DNA of 64,000 bases from Photorhabdus cinerea (GCF_011189575.1 NZ_PUJW01000002.1:186001-250000); one strand, 5' to 3'; shown: positions 33,101 through 43,192, counted from the stretch's first letter. The notes: generated by a model from the letters alone, not told the origin. Numbers and translations: made by a program.

Positions 33101-36100
33101 TATTCTGGTTGAGGCTGATAGTGTTTCAAACAATCAGTGAGCGATTGAGGTGAAGTAAACGTAATACCGTGACGAGACAGATGCTCTAGCAGAAATATGG
33201 CAACTTGAGGTTCACGGCTATCATCGGTTATTGCCTGCGTTGCAGGAAATAGATCGCGATAGTTTGTCGGTAACTGCGGAGCATGATTTACACGTTGGCA
33301 TAAAGTATCGTCTTCCAATTCAAGGAATGCCACCAGCGATTTCTCTTTTTCGCCGCTGGTTAAGGCAACCCCTTTACTGATCCCGGTTACTTGATTGAGG
33401 GCAGCATCAATTTCTCCTAACTCAATTCGGTATCCACCAATTTTCACCTGACTATCGCGGCGTCCCATAAACTCAAGCCAGCCTTCGGGATGGTAACAGC
33501 CCAGATCACCAGTACGGTACCAGCGTTCTCCTTGATCGACGACAAATTGAGCGCAAGTGCGCTCTTCATCATTAAAATAGCCTAATGCTACACCGGCTCC
33601 ACCAATCCAAAGTTCACCGACAACCCAGTCAGGACAATCACGGCCATCTTCACCAATGACACGGTAGCGCTGGTTAGCCAAAGGATAACCGTAAGGAATG
33701 GAGCGCCACTGTGCGTCAACTTGTTTGACGATATATTCATTCGACCAGATAGCAGCTTCCGTTGCGCCGCCCATAGCACTTAATACACCATCAGGATTGA
33801 ATGCACGATAACGCTCAGGCAGTGATAAGCCGATCCAGTCCCCAGACAGCATCACGGTACGAAGAGCTTTCGGCGCATTTACCTCCATTCCTTCACAATA
33901 GGTCAGTAACATATCGAACAGCGCCGGTACGCTGTTCCACAACGTAACGTTATGGTGCTCGATCAGCATTTCCCAAGTTGATGGGTCGCGGCGTTGGGCT
34001 TCGTTAATTAATACCAGCGCACCTCCTGCACTGAGAATGCCAAAAATGTCATAAACAGAGAGGTCGAAATGCAGGGCAGAAAGTGCCAGTAACCGGTCAC
34101 GACTTTGAACTTGATGACGGCGATTGATGTCCAGGCAGGTATTGAGAGCGCTTTGGTGGCTGATAACCACACCTTTTGGCATCCCGGTTGAACCAGAGGT
34201 GTAGATGATATAAGCCGGATCAGTAACTGCACACTTAGGCATGTTTGTTAAAGGGGGTAATTGCTCATCCTGACGCCAGGACATGCAGTGTATATCTTGT
34301 GACCAAACGTCATCCTGCTGTTCAGGGGCAATGATAACGACATTGATCCCGGCACTTTCACAGATAGCACGACGTCGGCTTAATGGTTGATCAACGGGAA
34401 CTGGAACGTAAACACCGCCGACATAAAGTATGGCTAATACGGCAACAATTTGTCCGATGTCTTTTTCCATGCTAATGGCAACCCGGTCTCCCGGCATAAC
34501 CGGCATTTTTTGCAGCACGGCGGCTAACCGGCGGGCTGTCAGACTTAATTCGCCATAACTCATTTTTTTATTATGAGTCACCAAAGCAACAGCATTTGGT
34601 GTATGTTCTGCTCGTATGAACACCTCCTCATGCAGCAGGGCATTTGGTAGTGGTTCAACGGTGTTATTGATTTGGTGTCGCAGATGGTATTGCGATTGCG
34701 GCATCAGATCCGGTAGCTTTTCGTTCCACTGCGCGGCGTTTTCCGTCAGGCTCTCAATCAGTCCCTGATAGGCAGTGAATAAGGTATCCATTAAGCCGTC
34801 AGGGAAGAGTTCATCGTTACTATCCCACTGAATATTCAGAGCGTTTTCATGTTCAAAGGCAACGAAATCCAGCCATACTTGAGGTGTTTGTGATATTCCC
34901 CAACTTGGTTTACCCAGAACATCACGGGTATTTTCACCATATAAAGGTCGGCCTAAATTGCTGGTAAACACAATTGGCGCGCCATGTGGGTGGCTACCAC
35001 GTTTCTTGAGTTCACGGAGAACTTCTACACCAGACCAATGACGATGTTCGTAAGCTTCGGCAAATGTTGCTTGTGCATCCTGAGCCAGTTGGCAGAACGG
35101 TAAATTATCACCGGGAATGTCCAACAGCAGAATGTTGGTAAAATCGGCTAGCATGTTGTCAACCGCGGTATGCAGTGGAGCTCTGTCAAATAGCGTTAGG
35201 TTGAATAACAAGCGTGTTGCATTGTTCCAGCGACATAATAAAGCGGCAAATGCGGTCGCTAATGCCATGGTTGGTGTAACACCATTTTGTTGAGCAAGTT
35301 GTTTAAAACGTTCCCAATATTCAGGTGCTAAACGGAAACATCTGCGTTGAATCCGGACGTTTTTTATTAAGGACGGTTCCCTGGCTAACGGAAGTTGCGG
35401 AGCAGAGGGAAGGGCATCTAACCGGTTACGCCAGAATACTTCGGCTTCTTGTCGTGCCTGCTCAAATTGGGCCTGATATTGCGCTAGATAACTGCAAAAA
35501 TCATAGTCAGAAGAAATAGCAGGCAGGTTGCGTTTGGTAATTAATGCTGCTAGTTCAGTAAAGAACAGGCTGAAACTGGCGGCATCCATGATCAGCAGAT
35601 CGATATTGGCATGTAGCCGATGTTGATTGTCACCAAACAGGCTAAGCTGAATATCGAAAGTTTCCCCTTTTTCAACCTGTAATACCCGATGGTCCAGTTG
35701 TTCACGTATGTTATTCAACGCTTGTTGTTGTTCATTGGTTGTCAGGTTGCGCAGGTCATGAACAGTTAATTTTTTCCAGTAAGCATTGGGCATACCTTGC
35801 TGGCGACCATCTGACAAAAACCGCACGCGTAACATCGGATGCCGCTGAATCAGCACATGAATTGCAGCTTCCAATTGTTCAGGCTCCAGCCCAACACCAT
35901 CAAACTCTTGGTACAGATGGCAACCAACTCCCCCCAACGTTTGTTCCGGTGAACGTCCAACAAAATAAGCATGCTGTACTGCCGTCAATGGGAACGGGCG
36001 AGCATCTGCAATCAGTGGCTGTGGAGTTGCATCTTGGGACACTGCGTGAGCGGCAGGGGCATGGCGTTGTAGAAGCTGGCTCCAGGCATGCAGTGTTGGC

Positions 36101-36291
36101 TTTTGGTAAAGTTCGCGCAGAGTAACGCGATGTCCCTGACGTCTAAACTGGTTTAGCAATGCCATTATTTGCATTGAATCCAGCCCATTGCGAATTAAAT
36201 CGTCGTTATCGTCCACCAAAATATTTTTTTGATTAAACAGTCCAGATATGAGCTGGCGCAGCGAATCTGGGGAGAGAAGGTCCGTGTGCAT
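30181..36291 (-). CDS. irp2: HMWP2-like nonribosomal peptide synthetase
   Basis: 2036 residues, essentially the length of Yersinia HMWP2. Order: aryl carrier (NGLDSM, Ser39), Cy1 100-540 (D231xxxxD236xxS239; VFTSNLG; SQTPQVWLD), adenylation domain from about 555 (YTSGSTGMPKG) to Lys1369 with cysteine-type FDLSVYDIF and TLWNSVPA, an inserted methyltransferase-like/epimerase region about 1100-1330, PCP1 (GGDSL Ser1429), Cy2 1487-1910 (D1611xxxxD1616xxS1619), PCP2 (GANSL Ser1966). It takes salicylate and condenses and cyclises two cysteines into the hydroxyphenyl-thiazoline-thiazoline starter. The inserted domain's SAM motif is degenerate (VMEFDARSG), as expected where the region serves as an epimerase or is silent. 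Confidence 0.93.
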   Translation of the reverse strand: MHTDLLSPDSLRQLISGLFNQKNILVDDNDDLIRNGLDSMQIMALLNQFRRQGHRVTLRELYQKPTLHAWSQLLQRHAPAAHAVSQDATPQPLIADARPFPLTAVQHAYFVGRSPEQTLGGVGCHLYQEFDGVGLEPEQLEAAIHVLIQRHPMLRVRFLSDGRQQGMPNAYWKKLTVHDLRNLTTNEQQQALNNIREQLDHRVLQVEKGETFDIQLSLFGDNQHRLHANIDLLIMDAASFSLFFTELAALITKRNLPAISSDYDFCSYLAQYQAQFEQARQEAEVFWRNRLDALPSAPQLPLAREPSLIKNVRIQRRCFRLAPEYWERFKQLAQQNGVTPTMALATAFAALLCRWNNATRLLFNLTLFDRAPLHTAVDNMLADFTNILLLDIPGDNLPFCQLAQDAQATFAEAYEHRHWSGVEVLRELKKRGSHPHGAPIVFTSNLGRPLYGENTRDVLGKPSWGISQTPQVWLDFVAFEHENALNIQWDSNDELFPDGLMDTLFTAYQGLIESLTENAAQWNEKLPDLMPQSQYHLRHQINNTVEPLPNALLHEEVFIRAEHTPNAVALVTHNKKMSYGELSLTARRLAAVLQKMPVMPGDRVAISMEKDIGQIVAVLAILYVGGVYVPVPVDQPLSRRRAICESAGINVVIIAPEQQDDVWSQDIHCMSWRQDEQLPPLTNMPKCAVTDPAYIIYTSGSTGMPKGVVISHQSALNTCLDINRRHQVQSRDRLLALSALHFDLSVYDIFGILSAGGALVLINEAQRRDPSTWEMLIEHHNVTLWNSVPALFDMLLTYCEGMEVNAPKALRTVMLSGDWIGLSLPERYRAFNPDGVLSAMGGATEAAIWSNEYIVKQVDAQWRSIPYGYPLANQRYRVIGEDGRDCPDWVVGELWIGGAGVALGYFNDEERTCAQFVVDQGERWYRTGDLGCYHPEGWLEFMGRRDSQVKIGGYRIELGEIDAALNQVTGISKGVALTSGEKEKSLVAFLELEDDTLCQRVNHAPQLPTNYRDLFPATQAITDDSREPQVAIFLLEHLSRHGITFTSPQSLTDCLKHYQPQPEYRDWFARMLAYLCQRSLLAESTHHVYQAALSSTTCNNNEAGCIPERWHSMLRSILTGQQAAVTLLDDPQFAPEQQLFELPETQQWLAGLKQVIITLSQRLQRPVTVMEFDARSGLCAQWLAEHITNQHLSYLGFERSQALINQMQTRLSGYIHASVQYWSKKCWPEHIPESLQHQADIILLNNVLHREEDPASCIKALIPLAQPGALVLAMELQQASSLSLITTELLSPHGIQLRSASQWLPLLPLQTETPITIGNLSVLLMQASDNVTIPDREKIKSVLAQHLPGYMIPQRLHIIPRLPLTPNGKIDRKALAQNLQSATKTEVPHQNEIALLNTVEQTVADIWQCLLNTALLGRNSDFFQLGGDSLLATRLIGELTQQGFKGELGHLFRNPQLAAFAATLAPLSETASETYSIPEEQDQYQPFPLTEVQQAYLVGRHLGFALSGVGAHFFIEYRIEQLDVQRLNRVLNRLIQRHPVLRTIVINGQQQILKDAPTFSVKQHQFTDITEADTLRERLSHQVLDVSHWPVFDFQLAQDNSLVSRLFVSLDNLLLDGLSMQILLAELEQLYLDEQHELPPLKVTFRDCVLHQQQMPAHQNSLQYWQEQVKTLPLAPQLPLRIAPESVQSPRFVRYSDRLSAHEWNQLKQHAAPHQITPSALLIAAYAAVLSAFSTRPELTLNLTLFDRPHWHEDINHILGDFTSLSLLAWHPEKNWLSSTRRLQQQLWQDLDHRHISAIRVMRELAQSRGPDAAIMPVVFTSALGTHEGQFLSHSSWMKPVWGISQTPQIWLDHQVYESDNELCLNWDAVEELFEPHQLQNMFNCYMALLRTLAAQPESWHSALEQLMPRQQYTMVADNAAVVTAPSPRSEGIDPQICSEIQRLFLSVTNHPINARQNFFEAGANSLQLIQLHGKLQHAGFHHLAVTDLFAYPTPETLSLRCRKDAHDGNRQSITPRQRQQQKRLQQREKRHKGAA

Positions 36292-36343
36292 GAAGATATC
36301 CTATAAAAATGGCGGTTACGTAATAAGTCAGATAATAGGTGGG

Positions 36344-38095
36344 TTACACCTTATGCGGGTGTAAATGCCAATGCTCTTCTAAACCAAGGTGATTTTTCCA
36401 AAGAGATTGGTAAAGCGGACAACGTTTTAGTAATTCATCATGGGTACCGCTATCACGAAGGGTTCCATGATCCATCACCAATATTTGATCAGCGCGAGTT
36501 ATCGTGCTTAGCCGATGAGCGATAACAAAGACGGTTTTATTCTGGGTAAGAGAGTTAAACGCTTCTTGTATCAACTGCTCATTTTCGGGGTCCAGCGAAG
36601 CCGTCGCTTCGTCCAGAAATAGAACGGGAGACTGTTTTAGAATAGCGCGAGCAATAGCAAGCCGCTGGCGCTCACCACCAGACAGCGTACCGCCATCCAC
36701 TCCCAACGGTGTATCGTATCCTTGCGGTAATGCCATAATCGTATCGTGAATATTGGCAAGGCGAGCCGCCTGTTCCAGTTCCAATTGCGTTGCGTTGGAA
36801 TCACCTAAACGGAGATTATTAGCGACAGTATCCTGAAATAGCGCGGTTTCCTGAAACACCATTGTGACGGTGTCATACAGAGCCTGAGTCTGGTAATGAT
36901 GGATATGATTTCCACCCAGACGGATTTCACCTTTATCCAGTTGATAGAAAGAGAGCAATAAATAGGCCAGTGTGGATTTACCACTGCCACTTGGTCCCAC
37001 AATGGCGGTCATACTGCCTTGCGGTGCATAAAACGAAACGTTTTGGATAGCAGGTTGACGAGTACCTGGGTAGCTAAATGAGATGTTATTAACTTCAACA
37101 TCATATTTGGCTGGCGCTGCTAATGGCCCAGATGCCTGTGTAGCAACGGCTTCTATCTCTGCAATATGGGTTTCACCTACTTGCGTCAATGCAGTTATAT
37201 TGAGCAGAGGAATGATCCCGCGTAAAGGGGTAATAGTGGCAAACAACAGCAGAATAGTGATAAGCATTTCCGAAAGTGTTAATGCTTCTGGTGAATTAAA
37301 GTGCAGGGTGCCCGCCAGAATGCCAACGACCACGCTGGTATCAATAATGATGTAAAACAGGCTCAATAGCGGAATACTTCTGAATACCCCGTGGCGAAAT
37401 GCGACACGTAATTGGTCGATTTCGCGGTCAAAACGCTGTTCTACCGTTGTGGTCGCTGCCGCAGCACGAATAAAGGACATACCTTGGGCGTACTCTACAA
37501 TGGCTTCAGATGCATCAGCCATCATAATGGCGCGCAGGCGCAATATTTCATTCAGTTTTTTGCGGATGGCCCCCAGGATGAGCATGCCAACCATCAGCAC
37601 CAGTAATGCACTACCGGCAACAACCCAATTGAACCAGAATAAAGCCAGATAAATGAGAGTCAGCATCATAACCTGACAGGCGATTTGCGGTGTGGTATAG
37701 GCTGACTGGTTTTCCTGCCATTGCACATCTTCAGATAACGTCAGCGCTATTTTTCCGGCACTCAGTCCCCGAATTGTGGCTACGGACATGCTGACCAGCC
37801 GTTGTAGCAAAGAGCGCCGGATTTCTATACCTAATCCATAAGCAGCAATGGTGAGTTTACGTAATGCGCGGGCCATAAAAGCGAACCGGAGCAACAGTAA
37901 AACAACCAATAACGTCAGAATGATAAGCGGCAGCATATTGTTGCCACTATCCTCCAGATGAGTGATAGCCCAGGCAGCAATAGCAAGTTGAGCAATAATC
38001 GCAACGGTATCAAGCTGCTTATATAACAAGCCACTGAACCAAACCCGTTGCAGTTTTGGTGACAAATGTTGCTGGAGACGATTAAATAGCCCCAT
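36344..38095 (-). CDS. ybtQ: ABC transporter half with fused ATPase, YbtQ-like
   Basis: 583 residues: membrane domain with about six helices (residues 25-300), then an ATPase with GPSGSGKST, LSGGERQR and VLFLDEATA. It overlaps the preceding ABC gene by 14 bp and is preceded by AGGAG. With its neighbour it should form the inner-membrane heterodimer that in Yersinia takes up iron-yersiniabactin (YbtPQ), although exporter-like in fold. It is separated from irp2 by only 52 bp, the longest gap in the operon. Confidence 0.88.
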   Translation of the reverse strand: MGLFNRLQQHLSPKLQRVWFSGLLYKQLDTVAIIAQLAIAAWAITHLEDSGNNMLPLIILTLLVVLLLLRFAFMARALRKLTIAAYGLGIEIRRSLLQRLVSMSVATIRGLSAGKIALTLSEDVQWQENQSAYTTPQIACQVMMLTLIYLALFWFNWVVAGSALLVLMVGMLILGAIRKKLNEILRLRAIMMADASEAIVEYAQGMSFIRAAAATTTVEQRFDREIDQLRVAFRHGVFRSIPLLSLFYIIIDTSVVVGILAGTLHFNSPEALTLSEMLITILLLFATITPLRGIIPLLNITALTQVGETHIAEIEAVATQASGPLAAPAKYDVEVNNISFSYPGTRQPAIQNVSFYAPQGSMTAIVGPSGSGKSTLAYLLLSFYQLDKGEIRLGGNHIHHYQTQALYDTVTMVFQETALFQDTVANNLRLGDSNATQLELEQAARLANIHDTIMALPQGYDTPLGVDGGTLSGGERQRLAIARAILKQSPVLFLDEATASLDPENEQLIQEAFNSLTQNKTVFVIAHRLSTITRADQILVMDHGTLRDSGTHDELLKRCPLYQSLWKNHLGLEEHWHLHPHKV

Positions 38096-39881
38096 GATAA
38101 TTTGCTCCTGTCCCGGTATTTCCTCTCCGCCAGGCAGACCACTGCCTGGCGTATGTGCCTTGCTGTGCGACTAGTTCATCATGAGTTCCTTGTTCAATGA
38201 TTTGTCCTTTATCCAGGACCAGTATTTGATCAAAATGACGGATAGTCGGCAGGCGGTGGGCAATAACAATCACTGTCTTGTGGCGACATAAAGCATTGAG
38301 TGCTTGTTGCATCTCTTTTTCACATTCTGGATCGGCATAGGCAGTAGCCTCATCCAATACAAGAATGGGAGCGTTTTTCAGGATGGCTGCCGCAACGGCA
38401 ATACGTTGTTTTTCTCCTACAGACAAGCTGATACCGTGGTTAAGCACAGTGTTGTAGCCTTGTGGTAACTGTTGGATAAATTGATGTGCTTGTGCCGCGA
38501 CGGCAGCGGCTTCAACTTCAGCTTGTGAAGCATCAGGGCGGGCGAGTCGTATATTATTGGCTATCGTATCATTGAACAGAAATACTCGCTGGAAAACAAA
38601 AGAGATGTTATTACGCAGAGTTGGTTCGTCCATATTGCGGATATCCACCCCACCAACAGTAATCTGGCCTTGTTGAGGGTCCCAAAGACGAGCAATCAGG
38701 TTCGCTATCGTGGATTTACCAGAACCACTGGCACCTGTTAAAGCTAATGAACTGCCGGCAGGTATGGAAAACGAGATGTTATTTAACGCGTTATCCTGTT
38801 CGTCTTGATAGGAGAAACTAACATTATGCAAAGTAACACTATGATTGGCAGGTGTTTGACTCTGAGTGCATGGTGCCAGTTCAGGCTGATTCATTAACCA
38901 GCGATAGCGTGTGATCAGCGCCTCTTGTTGTTGCAGACGTGTCATCACCGCGAACATGGATGAAGCAATATTACCGAATGCCATTGCAGCCAGAATAAAG
39001 AAAGTGAATTCAAATAAAGAGATTTCTTGTCGGTTGAATAGCCAAACCGCCAAAGGGAGAACAAACAACAGATTGGCGCTGGATAGCACGAAAAACCGGC
39101 TGGATTTGACCTGCACTTTCTCAACCCAAACATCGATAATTCGTGTCAGGGAGGTAAACGCCCCTTCGGCACGCTGTAGCGCAACATTGCCGCCTGAATA
39201 GGTTTTTACTACAGGAATTGCATTGATAACTTCACCCATTGTCGAAGCAATACGATTTTGGGCTGCGTAAAAGCGCTGAGTAGTGGTTTGAACTTTCATC
39301 TGAATATAGATGAATAATAAACAAGCGCCTAAAGTTGGCGCAAATGCTGCCAATGCTAACCGCCAATCGATGGCTAACATGGCACTCAATGCGATCAGTG
39401 GACCGAACAAAGTTGCTGACATCTCTGGGATGATATGGGCAATACCATCCTCAAGTTGTTCTACGTCATCTAACATCATCTTCTTTATTTCGGTGCTGTC
39501 AGTCAGCATGAAGAAGCCTAAAGGAACGGACTTCAACTTACTGCTGATGTTACGACGAACATCGGCCTGAACATCGGCAGCGATCAAATGAGAAACGAAC
39601 GTTGAACCACTAAAAGTCAACATAGCGGCAAAAGTGAAGCTTAATAACATGATGCCGTAACTCAGTAGCGTGTCATATTGCTCGTCATAGATAGATTGGG
39701 TAATCAGCCCGGCAATTGCTGCCGGTAGTATTTGCAGACCAGCGGAAACAATGGCAAGCGCAATAGCAACGTAACTCAGAGTGCGGTATGGGCGCATCAT
39801 ATTCCACAGCTCTTGAATGACGCCGGCATCAGCGGCGCGTTGTTCTGGCGAGTTTTGAACAGAAGAATCATTGCTCAGCAT
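38082..39881 (-). CDS. ybtP: ABC transporter half with fused ATPase, YbtP-like
   Basis: 599 residues from ATG 39881, which has AAAGGAG 8 bases upstream; a start 37 codons earlier lies inside the MFS gene and is rejected. Membrane domain in the first ~330 residues, then ATPase motifs GASGSGKST, LSVGEKQR (signature slightly altered from LSGGQ) and ILVLDEATA. Partner of the YbtQ-like protein, overlapping it by 14 bp. Role: movement of the ferri-siderophore across the inner membrane. Confidence 0.88.
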   Translation of the reverse strand: MLSNDSSVQNSPEQRAADAGVIQELWNMMRPYRTLSYVAIALAIVSAGLQILPAAIAGLITQSIYDEQYDTLLSYGIMLLSFTFAAMLTFSGSTFVSHLIAADVQADVRRNISSKLKSVPLGFFMLTDSTEIKKMMLDDVEQLEDGIAHIIPEMSATLFGPLIALSAMLAIDWRLALAAFAPTLGACLLFIYIQMKVQTTTQRFYAAQNRIASTMGEVINAIPVVKTYSGGNVALQRAEGAFTSLTRIIDVWVEKVQVKSSRFFVLSSANLLFVLPLAVWLFNRQEISLFEFTFFILAAMAFGNIASSMFAVMTRLQQQEALITRYRWLMNQPELAPCTQSQTPANHSVTLHNVSFSYQDEQDNALNNISFSIPAGSSLALTGASGSGKSTIANLIARLWDPQQGQITVGGVDIRNMDEPTLRNNISFVFQRVFLFNDTIANNIRLARPDASQAEVEAAAVAAQAHQFIQQLPQGYNTVLNHGISLSVGEKQRIAVAAAILKNAPILVLDEATAYADPECEKEMQQALNALCRHKTVIVIAHRLPTIRHFDQILVLDKGQIIEQGTHDELVAQQGTYARQWSAWRRGNTGTGANYHGAI

Positions 39882-41118
39882 GTATATTCTCCTTTCGGAA
39901 ATCACGGAACTTGCGCAATGTCCAGAACAGACCAGTGAGGGTGAAGAATGATGCAAGAGCGAAAAGGGAAGCGTAGTCTGCTTTGGTGACAATCATTCCA
40001 CCTAGCACTGAACAGATGATCGCAATGCCCATATCTGCGGATTGCATCAACGCAAAATCCACACCAGACTGTGTGCCTGCCGCTAGAGACATCATCTGGG
40101 TATACAAGGCAACAAATTTAGCGGCGGTGATTAACGTGATGAAGACATATGCAGTTGAAAGTAGGGATAGCGGGGCTTCTGGTTGTTGGGCAAGCCAGAA
40201 AATACCCACCAATACCATACACTCAAGCAGCATCAGACCCAATAATGTTTGAATGGCACCTAATTTACGTACAATGATGCCGCCGAGTAAGACACCGGAT
40301 AACCCGGCTAATGCACCACCACTGGCAGCAATGATGCCCAGTTGGGTTAAATCTACTCCGCGATCTATCAAAAACGGGGAGAGCATACCGAGTGAAAGGC
40401 GTGTACCAATCATACAGAGCAATATTAAAATCAGTGCCTGCTTAACGGGAGTACGGCGTAATGCACTCTTTAATGATGGTGCAACCAGAGCCTTTGAAGC
40501 ATCCGATTCTTTCTTTCCCTGTGTTTCCCTGATGAATAAAACAGGCAGTGACATCAATAGAATCAATATGGCTAACACACCAGCACCAATATGCCAGCCA
40601 TACAGTGAGATCAGATATAGAAACAGACCGCTACCTATAATGGACCCCAGATAACTGCCACCGACCTGCATGACATTACTCCAGGGGCGATGTTGTGGGG
40701 ATAACCGGTCGATAGCATGACCATCTGTAGTGGTATCGACTATGGTCAGGCAAAGGGTGATCAGAAACAGACCCGTGATGATCAGCGGCATATGCTCAGC
40801 AGGTTCTGCTAATGACATTGAACAAAAAAGCAATGTAATTAACAAATTACCGCAGAGCATAATGCGGCGGGAGTTGGTATCTCCCGAACCTGATTTGCGA
40901 TAACGCTCTACAATGGGTGCCCAGAGGAATTTGAACGCCCAGGGTAACATCAGCAGATAAAGTAGCCCTATCTTATCCGGAGTAACACCGTGGCTGCGCA
41001 GAAATGCTGGCATGCTTTGTAGCGTTAACATACCGATGGTACTTTGGATGGTGTAAACACCAGCCAAAGCCAGAAGCAGCGACGAGACATGACGGGGATG
41101 TGAGATATTATGCGTCAT
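39868..41118 (-). CDS. ybtX: MFS transporter of the siderophore locus, YbtX/Irp8-like
   Basis: 416 residues with about twelve hydrophobic segments and the AmpG/YbtX-like opening (QSMPAFLRSHGVTPDKIGLL) plus DTTTDGHAIDRL after the central loop. In Yersinia ybtX lies in the yersiniabactin locus and is linked to metal or siderophore traffic, with no strict need for iron uptake. ATGA overlap with the receptor gene upstream and 14-bp overlap with ybtP downstream. The true substrate is not evident. Confidence 0.85.
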   Translation of the reverse strand: MTHNISHPRHVSSLLLALAGVYTIQSTIGMLTLQSMPAFLRSHGVTPDKIGLLYLLMLPWAFKFLWAPIVERYRKSGSGDTNSRRIMLCGNLLITLLFCSMSLAEPAEHMPLIITGLFLITLCLTIVDTTTDGHAIDRLSPQHRPWSNVMQVGGSYLGSIIGSGLFLYLISLYGWHIGAGVLAILILLMSLPVLFIRETQGKKESDASKALVAPSLKSALRRTPVKQALILILLCMIGTRLSLGMLSPFLIDRGVDLTQLGIIAASGGALAGLSGVLLGGIIVRKLGAIQTLLGLMLLECMVLVGIFWLAQQPEAPLSLLSTAYVFITLITAAKFVALYTQMMSLAAGTQSGVDFALMQSADMGIAIICSVLGGMIVTKADYASLFALASFFTLTGLFWTLRKFRDFRKENIHAEQ

Positions 41119-43115
41119 AGCGCAACGCTCACATCCAGTCCAACATTCAAGCCCTTACTGATCATACTGTACGTGTCTCCTAATGGGAAACTAGAGACAC
41201 GGTACTTTTTGTTGCCCAGATTTTCGCCATAAAGTTTGACATTAATACCATGGGCCATTTCTAAACTTAATGAAGCGTCGTAGAGCGTATATCCACCTTG
41301 TTCAAGGGTATTCGCTTCATTAAAGTAGCTTTTCGAATAGTAGCGGGCACCGGCACTTAAATAGAGATTACCCGGTAGCAGGGTTTGATCAATCATATAG
41401 TCGAAACTTGCATTGAGCATGACATCTGGCGCATAAGGCAGACGTTTGCCGTTATAACTTACGCCAGTTTCTGAATCGGTTGCATCAGTGAAATTTGATT
41501 TACCAATACTACCGCCAAGTGAAAATTTAAGTCCTTGCATTGGCTTGATCTGACTATTTAGCTCAATACCTTTACTTTCCGCTTTTCCGGCGTTGCGGAT
41601 AGACTGCATACCAACGGGTCCGACATAGATTTGTTTGTCTTTTGAGCGGATGTAGTAAACCGCGCTATCTAACGTCATGGCGTTATCAAAGAACGCCGTA
41701 TGCCAGCCAAACTCATAATTGGCGGAGGTTTCGGTATCGTAAGACTTTCTATCATTGGCGGAGGAAACAATGTTATTGAATCCGCCGGGTTTATAACCTT
41801 TAGTAGCAGAAACATAGAAACGGGTATCTGGTGTCAATTGCCAGCCCAGAGCCGCTTTAGGTGTGAATTCGTTGTTGGAAACTTGGTTATCAAAAGCTTC
41901 GATGGCCATCATGCCAGAACGGCCAGCATAGTCTATCTGCGATTTTTCATGTGACAAACGACCGCCAAGGGTTAGATCCCATTGGGAAGCGACCGGTAGT
42001 TTAACTTCACCAAACAGTGCCAGTGATTTTGCTTTTATGGTGTTAAAGGCAGCGCCATAGTAACCAAGATCGCTGGTATGATGTTTGTTACTTTCATCTG
42101 AGAACCAACCTCCAAGAACGCTGCTAATCCCATTTGAATAGTTGGAGTTTAAACGCAGTTCTTGGGTTGTGGCGTGATGTTTCTCTTTCCATTTACCCCC
42201 GATGAAATCACGGAAAATATCGCGATCCTGATAGGACGTGACACTGGTTAATACACTGTTGCCAAAATCATATTCAGCCTTGAATGCATAACTGTTGACC
42301 CGTCTTGTCAGATCAGGGATAGAGCCTTCATATTTCTTCTGGCGGAATTGCTCGTCGGTTAAATAAAGTTCTTCATGTGAATTGAGATCTTCATGAGCAA
42401 AGCTAAGTTCAGCATTGAAAGGGGAATCTTCGGGTGCAAATGTCAGTTGTCCTTTACCTAGCCAGGTTTTGCTGGAGTCAATATTTTTATCACCACGACT
42501 TGGCATATCGATTTGCCCAGGTTCTTTTACCCAGCGTAGGCTAGTACTGCCATAAAGAATGTCCTCAATGAGAGGTATTGATCCGCTGAAGGAACCGCCT
42601 TGTTTCAACTTAGAATAATTACCAGAGAGATTAAGCCAAGGGCCCTCTTTTGGCGAACGGGTGATAATATTGATAACCCCTGCTTGTGCGTTTCCGCCAT
42701 ATAAAGTGCCTTGAGGACCACGTAATAATTCTACACGTTCTACGTTGATTAACTCTTGTGTTAGGAACTGGTGATCCTGAGGAACGCCATCAACATAAAT
42801 TCGAACGGAAGGTGAATAGAAGTCGGGTGAACTGATACCCCGAATTGTGGTTGCTGAATAGGTTCGATTACCGCGTGAACGGATTTGTAAACCGGGGAAA
42901 GCACGCTCAAGATCTTGTACTTGAGTAATACCCGCTTGCTCAAGTTCTTCGCCCGTTTTAACCAAAACACTGCCGTCAACCTTATTTAATGCTTCTTCTC
43001 GTTTGTTAGCTGTCACAATCAAAGCATCTTCTGTGGCTTCAGGCGAATGTTCTGCCCAAACCATAGGTGAAATCAGGCAACATAAGACAGAAGCCTTAGC
43101 ATATTTTTTTTTCAT
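41115..43115 (-). CDS. fyuA: TonB-dependent outer-membrane siderophore receptor, FyuA-like
   Basis: 666 residues (FyuA is about 673). Signal peptide (ASVLCCLISPMVWA), TonB box-like DALIVTA, plug domain with VELLRGPQGTLYG and the NIITRSP end, then a beta-barrel finishing in a C-terminal aromatic/hydrophobic strand (NVGLDVSVAL). It recognises the ferric siderophore made by the downstream enzymes. It is the first gene of the operon, nearest the Fur box, so it should be the most strongly iron-regulated. Confidence 0.9.
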   Translation of the reverse strand: MKKKYAKASVLCCLISPMVWAEHSPEATEDALIVTANKREEALNKVDGSVLVKTGEELEQAGITQVQDLERAFPGLQIRSRGNRTYSATTIRGISSPDFYSPSVRIYVDGVPQDHQFLTQELINVERVELLRGPQGTLYGGNAQAGVINIITRSPKEGPWLNLSGNYSKLKQGGSFSGSIPLIEDILYGSTSLRWVKEPGQIDMPSRGDKNIDSSKTWLGKGQLTFAPEDSPFNAELSFAHEDLNSHEELYLTDEQFRQKKYEGSIPDLTRRVNSYAFKAEYDFGNSVLTSVTSYQDRDIFRDFIGGKWKEKHHATTQELRLNSNYSNGISSVLGGWFSDESNKHHTSDLGYYGAAFNTIKAKSLALFGEVKLPVASQWDLTLGGRLSHEKSQIDYAGRSGMMAIEAFDNQVSNNEFTPKAALGWQLTPDTRFYVSATKGYKPGGFNNIVSSANDRKSYDTETSANYEFGWHTAFFDNAMTLDSAVYYIRSKDKQIYVGPVGMQSIRNAGKAESKGIELNSQIKPMQGLKFSLGGSIGKSNFTDATDSETGVSYNGKRLPYAPDVMLNASFDYMIDQTLLPGNLYLSAGARYYSKSYFNEANTLEQGGYTLYDASLSLEMAHGINVKLYGENLGNKKYRVSSFPLGDTYSMISKGLNVGLDVSVAL

Positions 43116-43192
43116 ATGAATACTCTTTATGCCTTTTCAAATCATGTTTTACAAAAATTAAGTGTGGTAAAACAAAAAACATATAGAGGAGA

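Noticed and set aside
19383..36125. Many plus-strand open frames opposite the two megasynthases
   Set aside because: They lack ribosome sites and recognisable domains and lie within strongly supported coding sequence on the minus strand.
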